A stretch of DNA of 18,758 bases from an uncultured cyanobacterium (GTDB lineage: Bacteria > Cyanobacteriota > Cyanobacteriia > Cyanobacteriales > Geitlerinemataceae). The translations under genes and the position numbers were made by a program. A model generated the notes under the pieces. It was given only the letters and a program-made list of their open reading frames with translations, made no database searches and was not told the origin of the DNA. Positions within the stretch are counted from its first letter, which is position 1. Each line of letters opens with the position of its first letter. This document shows positions 14,365 through 18,758 of this stretch, piece by piece. The stretch covers positions 1-18,758 of the forward strand of contig CAKZKB010000134.1 of the NCBI GenBank assembly GCA_937121005.1, in the 5' to 3' direction.

Positions 14365-16062
14365 TTGACCTCTCTAGCGATCGTCTGTATTGATGATGAA
14401 CCCATGATTCTTGACAGTTTGGAAATCGAACTGTTCGAGATGGTTGGCGATGAATATGCCATCGAAACGGCCCAAAGTGGCGCAGAAGCGATCGAACTTC
14501 TCGATGAGTTAGACGCAGATGGCTACGAACTCGCCATCGCTATCTCCGATTATATCATGCCCGGAATGAAAGGGGATGAAGTCCTCGCTCGCATTCACCA
14601 ACGCTACCCGCAAGCGATTAAAATTATGCTCACCGGGCAAGCGGATATTGAAGGGGTTGCCAGCGCGATCGAACGATCGCAATTATATCGCTATATTGCC
14701 AAACCCTGGCAAAAAGAAGACTTAAAACTCACCATTACCGAAGCCCTCCATGTTTACGAACAAGAGCGACAGCTAGAACGACAAACGATTCAACTACAAA
14801 AGGCAAACCAAGAGTTAGAAAAACTAACTCGAAAGCAAGCCAAACTCATCGAAGAATTGCAAGCAGCGAAAGAGGTAGCCGAAGTTGCCAACCTTGCCAA
14901 AAGTAACTTTCTCGCTCACATGAGTCACGAACTCCGTACCCCGCTTAACGGAATTTTGGGAATCGCCCAAGTGCTGCAAAATTGTAAAACTCTCGGCACT
15001 GAGGAACTCGATAGCATTGGCATTATTCATCGATCGGGTTCTCATTTACTAACGTTGATTAACGATATTCTCGATCTCTCTAAAATTGAAGCTGGGAAAA
15101 TGGAGTTGACCGAGCGGGAGTTTCCATTTAAGAGTTTTCTGCGAGATATTATTGAAATTTGTCGAGTCAGAGCCGAACAAAAAGGAATTTCCTTTGTCGA
15201 TCGCCTCAATCCGCAACTGCCAACGGCGGTTCGTGCCGATGAATTGCGCTTGCGACAAGTGTTGCTCAATTTGTTAGGAAATGCGATTAAGTTTACCAAT
15301 TCAGGTCGCGTTAGTTTCCGAGTGTATCCCAGTCCTCGCGCGTCGGTAAATGACAGTGGAGAAGATCGATTGTCACCCATTACCTTTGAGATCGAAGATA
15401 CGGGAGTGGGGATGAGCAAAAAACAAATTGAAAAGATTTTTTTGCCCTTCGAGCAAGTTGGAGATACCCATCAAAAGTCTCAAGGAACGGGTTTAGGATT
15501 GGCGATCGCCCATAAAATTGTCGAACTGATGGGGAGTTGCTTGCACGTCAAAAGTCAAGAGGGAGTGGGTAGTACATTTTGGATGAATTTGGAATTGCCG
15601 ATCGCCGCACAAGTCATCGAACCTGCCAGTGCTGGAGCCAGTTGCGATATCGATACCCGACCCGATGCGTCTTTGGGGCAAAAATTACCTTTGAAAATAT
15701 TACTGGTAGAAGACAATCGCATCAACCAAATTGTCGCCTTAAAAATGCTCGCTCAGTTGGGATATGAAGCTGATGTTGCCAATAACGGTGTTGTTGCTCT
15801 AGATATCTTGACGCGATCGTCTTACGATGTTATTTTTATGGATATGCAAATGCCAGAAATGGATGGCTTAGAAACGGCTCGCCGCATTCGCCAGCAGTTA
15901 AATGGATGCCAGCGTCCGCGAATTGTGGCAATGACAGCAAACGCCATGCAAGGCGATCGCGAAAAATGTTTGGCGGCGGGAATGGACGATTATACCAGCA
16001 AACCGATTAAAATAGAAGCGATCGCGGCGGCGTTACGTCAGTGCGATCGCCCTAACTATTAA
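14365..16062 (+). CDS. Hybrid histidine kinase: receiver - HisKA - HATPase - receiver
   Basis: About 565 residues from TTG at 14365. I chose this start because GGAG lies nine bases before it and it aligns exactly with the ATG of the paralogous receiver upstream (LAIVCIDDE against SAILCVDDE); no in-frame ATG exists before the receiver core. Domains: receiver 1 (4-125, acceptor D62), coiled coil (130-175), HisKA with H188 in SHELRTPLNG, HATPase_c with N-box LLNLLGNAIKF, G1 DTGVGM and G2 GTGLGL, then receiver 2 with ILLVEDN, acceptor D493 in FMDMQMPEMDG and Lys 546 in SKP. No membrane segment or sensor domain is seen, so input probably comes through receiver 1. There is no HPt domain, so phosphate on receiver 2 must go to a protein encoded elsewhere or serve feedback. 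It follows the receiver gene by 140 bases on the same strand. Confidence 0.9.
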   Translation: MTSLAIVCIDDEPMILDSLEIELFEMVGDEYAIETAQSGAEAIELLDELDADGYELAIAISDYIMPGMKGDEVLARIHQRYPQAIKIMLTGQADIEGVASAIERSQLYRYIAKPWQKEDLKLTITEALHVYEQERQLERQTIQLQKANQELEKLTRKQAKLIEELQAAKEVAEVANLAKSNFLAHMSHELRTPLNGILGIAQVLQNCKTLGTEELDSIGIIHRSGSHLLTLINDILDLSKIEAGKMELTEREFPFKSFLRDIIEICRVRAEQKGISFVDRLNPQLPTAVRADELRLRQVLLNLLGNAIKFTNSGRVSFRVYPSPRASVNDSGEDRLSPITFEIEDTGVGMSKKQIEKIFLPFEQVGDTHQKSQGTGLGLAIAHKIVELMGSCLHVKSQEGVGSTFWMNLELPIAAQVIEPASAGASCDIDTRPDASLGQKLPLKILLVEDNRINQIVALKMLAQLGYEADVANNGVVALDILTRSSYDVIFMDMQMPEMDGLETARRIRQQLNGCQRPRIVAMTANAMQGDREKCLAAGMDDYTSKPIKIEAIAAALRQCDRPNY

Positions 16063-16119
16063 GAATCCGTACCGGAACAAGATCCGACGATCGCCACTTT
16101 TTAGAAGCGACCCAACTCT

Positions 16120-16734
16120 TCAATCGTTTGCAGCCATAGAAGGCAAAAAGCACAGTAAACTGAGAGCGATTCCCGTCAGGAAACCGACGATCGTCCAAGC
16201 GATCGTTAAGCCGATCGCTTCGCTCAAAAATAGGTTTGTGACTTGCCGCAACTCTCCCCCGACAACCCACCCCAAGGCTAGGGCAATTCCCCATATTAAG
16301 GCATTTAAAAGTATCCACAGGGCGGATAAGTTTGTTCTAGGGTTTCTCATCGCCAACCACTGGAAAAAACCCGCGATCGCGCCAATTTTCAGCCCTTCTA
16401 TAATACCATAAACCAACCGAGAGGAGAGTGCGGTTAAATGTTCGGGGGCAAACCAACCCACGACACCGATGGGACTTATTCCCGCGATTCCCCAAGCGAT
16501 CGCGTTTGCCAACATCCATCTTTTTCCCCCGAGTCGATATCGCATCAAAACTAATCCTTGAAACAGGCCGATCGCGCCACCTCCTAACACACCTTGCCAC
16601 CCACCCAGATCGGGACGTTCTCCGATGGCAAACAGTGATAAACTAACAAGAAAGCCTGCAACAGTGGCAGCAGTCCAACTGATTAAGAAGCAGCATCGAG
16701 TCTGTCTAAAACGAGGATATGCGTTAATTTTCAT
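16120..16734 (-). CDS. Six-helix integral membrane protein, function unknown
   Basis: 204 residues with about six hydrophobic segments (16-36, 46-64, 73-95, 106-127, 136-158, 167-193) and a short basic N-terminus, so a polytopic inner-membrane protein. The segment AIGLFQGLVLMRY...AIAWGIAG is echoed by AIAGFFQWLAMRN...ALIWGIAL, which suggests an internal duplication of a three-helix unit. Proteins with GxxQWLxLR-type repeats are common and uncharacterised in cyanobacteria. The start lies three bases after the stop of the hydrolase remnant on the same strand, so the two once formed an operon. It converges with the hybrid kinase gene; the 57-base gap shows no clear terminator. Confidence 0.75.
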   Translation of the reverse strand: MKINAYPRFRQTRCCFLISWTAATVAGFLVSLSLFAIGERPDLGGWQGVLGGGAIGLFQGLVLMRYRLGGKRWMLANAIAWGIAGISPIGVVGWFAPEHLTALSSRLVYGIIEGLKIGAIAGFFQWLAMRNPRTNLSALWILLNALIWGIALALGWVVGGELRQVTNLFLSEAIGLTIAWTIVGFLTGIALSLLCFLPSMAAND

Positions 16735-16737
16735 GTT

Positions 16738-17076
16738 CTATCTGGCTCGATCTGCAAAAACTTCCTGTAAGAATTCCGCTCGTCGATAGGGAGATTCGGG
16801 GGCGAGATATCCCATCAAACTTTCCCAGTAAAAAAAGGAAATACCGTCAAAATTGCGATCGCGAACGACATCAATTTGTTCTCGCAGTTGAGAAATATCG
16901 ACCGGGTTGCGAACCGTACCGCTTAACAAGGCGATCGCGACTCGAATGCGCGATCGAGCGGCTTGTACGGACGATCGCGACAGTTCGGATGCAAAGCGAT
17001 CGATGTCATTTCGATACACTTGTAAAACCAATTCGTCTATCCATCCGCGATCGACCCAAGTTTGCCAACGTCCCCG
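16738..17076 (-). pseudogene. 3' remnant of a family-10-like glycosyl hydrolase gene (GHL10/DUF187 type)
   Basis: The 112 open codons end in an intact C-terminus and contain QTWVDRGWIDELVLQVYRND, VAIALLSGTVRNPV, and VRDRNFDGISFFYWESLMGY. These match the last part of the secreted cyanobacterial family-10-like glycosyl hydrolases, which run to several hundred residues. The frame is closed by TGA at 17079-17077 with no proper start, so the catalytic N-terminal part is missing. In another frame a short reading frame (17122 to 17006) encodes MVDRLTSKLLFFLVVTGTLA, which looks like a signal peptide. The simplest reading is an internal deletion plus frameshift that joined the signal-peptide end to the C-terminal end. 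A GTG or TTG start giving a small functional protein cannot be excluded. Confidence 0.75.
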
Positions 17077-17180
17077 TCACAACTAGGAAAAATAGGAGTT
17101 TTGATGTCAGGCGATCGACCATTGTCGCGCGTTAAAATAAGCGATCGTTCTCGGATTTCCCCCTCGTTGCTAGGCTCAAT

Positions 17181-17303
17181 GTAACTATTCAGGTATCCGA
17201 TCGCATTTCGGATGTAGAAACCCGGTTTCTGGCAGATCGCGCCTATAAAATTCGAGTCTATCCTTTGAGAAACCGGGTTTCTTGCTTTGACCTGAATATT
17301 TAC
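17181..17303. mobile_element. Miniature inverted-repeat element, copy 1 (123 bases)
   Basis: Terminal inverted repeats GTAACTATTCAGGT (17181-17194) and ACCTGAATATTTAC (17290-17303) match at 13 of 14 positions. Inside are AGAAACCCGGTTTCT (17216-17230) and its reverse complement AGAAACCGGGTTTCT (17268-17282), and a small hairpin ATCCGA/TCGGAT (17195-17213). It is flanked by GGCTCAAT (17173-17180) and GGCTCGAT (17304-17311), a likely 8-base target duplication with one change. It has no coding capacity, so any transposition would need a transposase from elsewhere. Together with 17331-17378 it accounts for most of the gene-free stretch 17077-17398. Confidence 0.8.
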
Positions 17304-17330
17304 GGCTCGATGTTCTTCCTCCAGTATCCC

Positions 17331-17378
17331 ATGAGGCGGAGCCTCTCATTGTGCGTAGCGCCCCAGAGGGACGCTACG
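17331..17378. repeat. Double palindrome downstream of the glycosyltransferase gene
   Basis: First ATGAGGC-GGA-GCCTCTCAT (17331-17349, small bulge), then CGTAGCGCCCC-AGA-GGGACGCTACG (17354-17378), an 11-base-pair stem whose single mismatch becomes a G-U pair in minus-strand RNA. It starts 20 bases past the stop of the minus-strand glycosyltransferase gene and may end or stabilise its mRNA. No T-run follows. It resembles dispersed palindromes seen in many cyanobacteria. Confidence 0.65.
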
Positions 17379-17398
17379 AGGGAGAAAAAGATCGACGT

Positions 17399-18538
17399 TT
17401 ATGCTTCGTCGTCGGCAAACACGATGTTACCATCTGGGGTAATATTAATGGTCGAGCGATCGACATAGGTATCGGCAACTTTCGCTACCATTGTCGCACG
17501 CGGGCTGCTAAAATTGCCACCGTAACCGTCACCACCATCGCCACCATAACCATCGCCGCCATCGTCACCATATCCCTGGCCGATGAGATTTTCTTCGTCA
17601 TTGTTAGAGAGATTGAGGGCGCGACGATCGCCGTTTTGGGTGTCGCTAGAAACGACTTCAGTTTGGGGTTTCGGTTGAGAGATATCGGCTGCTGTGGCCG
17701 CGATCGGCACTAATGGCAACGCAAACGGTAACATCGCCAAAGCCATAGCTTTTTGCTTGGCTTTCTGACCGGCTGCGGGGAACGGCGATCGCGGGCGCAA
17801 GTAAAATTTACCCTGACGCACTTCCACTTGTAAGGTATCGGCTAAACCGCGACGCTGCAAGGCATTGGCGATCGCTTTGTGGGATAAAACCACTTGTTCG
17901 AGTTGTTTGTCTTTCGAGGTGTTGCCCGCGTGGAGACGGTAGAAATAAAGCGGTTTGGGAAGATGATAAATTTCCGTTGTTTCCGACAGTCGCAGGCACA
18001 AATCGTAGTCTTCGATATATTCAAACTCCGCATCGATACCGCCTGCAAGTTCAAAAGCCGATCGCCGCACGAGGCGAAAATGAAATGTCATAAAATCGAC
18101 TAGCAACCGTTCGGGAGAATAGGGCGTTTGGCAGCGCTTTCCAAGTTGTTGAGTATTGCCCTGCGCGTCCATTTCCATGTAGTTGGTGTACACCATGCCG
18201 ATATTTGCATGGCGATCGAGAATGGCGGCTGTTTCGGCTAAAGCAGTTGCAGCCAGACGATCGTCCCCATCGATCCAGCCGAGATAGTCTCCGGTAGTGT
18301 TAGCGATCGCATCTTGTAAGGCTTTTCCTCGACCTTGGCGATCGGCAACGACAACCCGAACGCGATCGTCGGTGGCGGCGAATTGTTGCGCCACAGCAAC
18401 AGAATTGTCCGTCGAACCGTCATCCCACACCAACAACTCGAAATCAGTTCTTGTTTGCTCGAGAATGCTGGCGATCGCCTCTTGAAGGTAGTGCGCTTGG
18501 TTGTAGCTAGTGATAACCAGAGAAATGGTCGGATTCAT
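17399..18538 (-). CDS. Family 2 glycosyltransferase with signal-like segment and Gly/Asp/Tyr-rich tail
   Basis: 379 residues. Residues 1-250 are a GT-A fold family 2 glycosyltransferase: SLVITSYNQAHYLQEAI at the start, DDGS at 39-42, the metal-binding DGDD at 90-93, and EDYDLCLRL at 176-184 (catalytic base region). It would transfer a sugar from a nucleotide-sugar donor to an unknown acceptor. The remaining 130 residues are unusual. KAKQKAMALAMLPFALPLV (from 259) has a basic run and a hydrophobic core and ends in AATAAD (280-285), exactly like a signal peptide with a peptidase I site, though internal. Next comes an acidic linker, then GYGDDGGDGYGGDGGDGYGG (322-341), and a tail ending in DDEA. 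The reading frame is continuous, and I find no stop or frameshift at the join. The tail could be a membrane anchor with an exposed repeat, or a fused small secreted protein. The gene is flanked by two copies of one miniature element. Confidence 0.85.
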   Translation of the reverse strand: MNPTISLVITSYNQAHYLQEAIASILEQTRTDFELLVWDDGSTDNSVAVAQQFAATDDRVRVVVADRQGRGKALQDAIANTTGDYLGWIDGDDRLAATALAETAAILDRHANIGMVYTNYMEMDAQGNTQQLGKRCQTPYSPERLLVDFMTFHFRLVRRSAFELAGGIDAEFEYIEDYDLCLRLSETTEIYHLPKPLYFYRLHAGNTSKDKQLEQVVLSHKAIANALQRRGLADTLQVEVRQGKFYLRPRSPFPAAGQKAKQKAMALAMLPFALPLVPIAATAADISQPKPQTEVVSSDTQNGDRRALNLSNNDEENLIGQGYGDDGGDGYGGDGGDGYGGNFSSPRATMVAKVADTYVDRSTINITPDGNIVFADDEA

Positions 18539-18559
18539 GGGCAGCCCCGCGAAACAGAG

Positions 18560-18588
18560 ATTTTATCTATTTTAACCCATATTTTCAA
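18560..18588 (-). promoter_or_regulatory. Sigma-70-type promoter of the glycosyltransferase gene
   Basis: On the minus strand TTGAAA (18588-18583) and TAAAAT (18565-18560) are separated by exactly 17 bases, each one base off consensus. Transcription would begin near 18553, leaving a leader of about 15 nt with only a weak G-rich ribosome site before the ATG at 18538. Confidence 0.6.
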
Positions 18589-18636
18589 AACGGCAACCCA
18601 TCTGAGAAATAGAGTTTGGGCGCTGTAACCAATTTC

Positions 18637-18757
18637 GTAAGCATTCAGGTGGTGTCCAGAAACCCGGTTTCTTGCCGATCGCCCGGTAAGATTCGTGTCG
18701 ATCCTTTGAGAAACCGGGTTTCTCAGCCTGTTGACGATCGGACACCTGAATAGTTAC
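18637..18757. mobile_element. Miniature inverted-repeat element, copy 2 (121 bases)
   Basis: Ends GTAAGCATTCAGGT (18637-18650) and ACCTGAATAGTTAC (18744-18757); the right end is the exact complement of the left end of copy 1. It carries the same internal palindromes AGAAACCCGGTTTCT (18658-18672) and AGAAACCGGGTTTCT (18709-18723), and shares the stretch ATCCTTTGAGAAACCGGG with copy 1 in the same orientation. The window ends one base later, so a target duplication cannot be tested. No reading frame of note is inside. Confidence 0.8.
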
Positions 18758-18758
18758 C

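Noticed and set aside
16063..16119. Terminator between the hybrid kinase and membrane protein genes
   Set aside because: Only a 4-base CGGA/TCCG dyad and a short T-run that do not adjoin; not convincing.
17181..17303. Degenerate transposase gene within the repeat element
   Set aside because: Only about 123 bases and palindromic inside; no reading frame or transposase motif.
17399..17770. Tail of the glycosyltransferase as a GrrA/OscA-type radical-SAM-modified peptide
   Set aside because: Gly-rich repeats after a leader are reminiscent, but no radical SAM gene is in the window, the repeat is Asp-rich rather than Asn/Arg/Trp-rich, and the leader does not resemble those precursors as far as I can recall.

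Overview
The window looks like chromosomal DNA of a filamentous (Oscillatoriales-type) cyanobacterium. The main reasons are the dense scatter of the HIP1 octamer GCGATCGC (for example 1623-1630, 9893-9900, 13025-13032), a glutamate-cysteine ligase of the cyanobacterial type, heptameric tandem repeats at gene borders, and the long TPR, FIST and hybrid-kinase proteins common in this group. There are no RNA genes, CRISPR arrays or complete transposons.

Layout. Base 2-1480: 3' part of glpD (glycerol-3-phosphate dehydrogenase). 1632-5497, minus strand: a two-gene, translationally coupled operon of a P-loop ATPase followed by a TPR-repeat protein whose N-terminal domain looks like a degenerate NTPase. 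5576-7996, plus strand: an Eis-like GNAT acetyltransferase and an unusual aldo/keto reductase 24 bases apart. 8177-8896: a PlsC-type acyltransferase bordered by 7-base tandem repeats. 9096-11115, minus strand: a secreted M23 (LytM) peptidase with its own well-formed promoter, and gshA upstream of it. 11380-16062, plus strand: a signalling cluster of FIST sensor protein, soluble histidine kinase, stand-alone receiver, and receiver-kinase-receiver hybrid; none of its four proteins has a recognisable DNA-binding or enzymatic output domain. 16120-17076, minus strand: a six-helix membrane protein and the 3' remnant of a family-10-like glycosyl hydrolase gene. 17399-18538, minus strand: a family 2 glycosyltransferase with a strange C-terminal tail, flanked on both sides by copies of the same roughly 122-base miniature inverted-repeat element.

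How the genes may work together. glpD and plsC touch glycerolipid metabolism but are far apart. The FIST, kinase and receiver genes very probably form one phosphorelay in which the FIST protein supplies the ligand-sensing module that the soluble kinase lacks. The ATPase/TPR pair has the build of NTP-dependent signalling or conflict systems, but nothing here proves a defence role.

The points most worth a second look are the glycosyltransferase with an internal signal-peptide-like segment and Gly/Asp/Tyr repeats, the ATPase plus pseudo-NTPase-TPR operon, the paired miniature elements (one with a likely 8-base target duplication), the output-less FIST phosphorelay, and the patterned promoter of the M23 peptidase gene.
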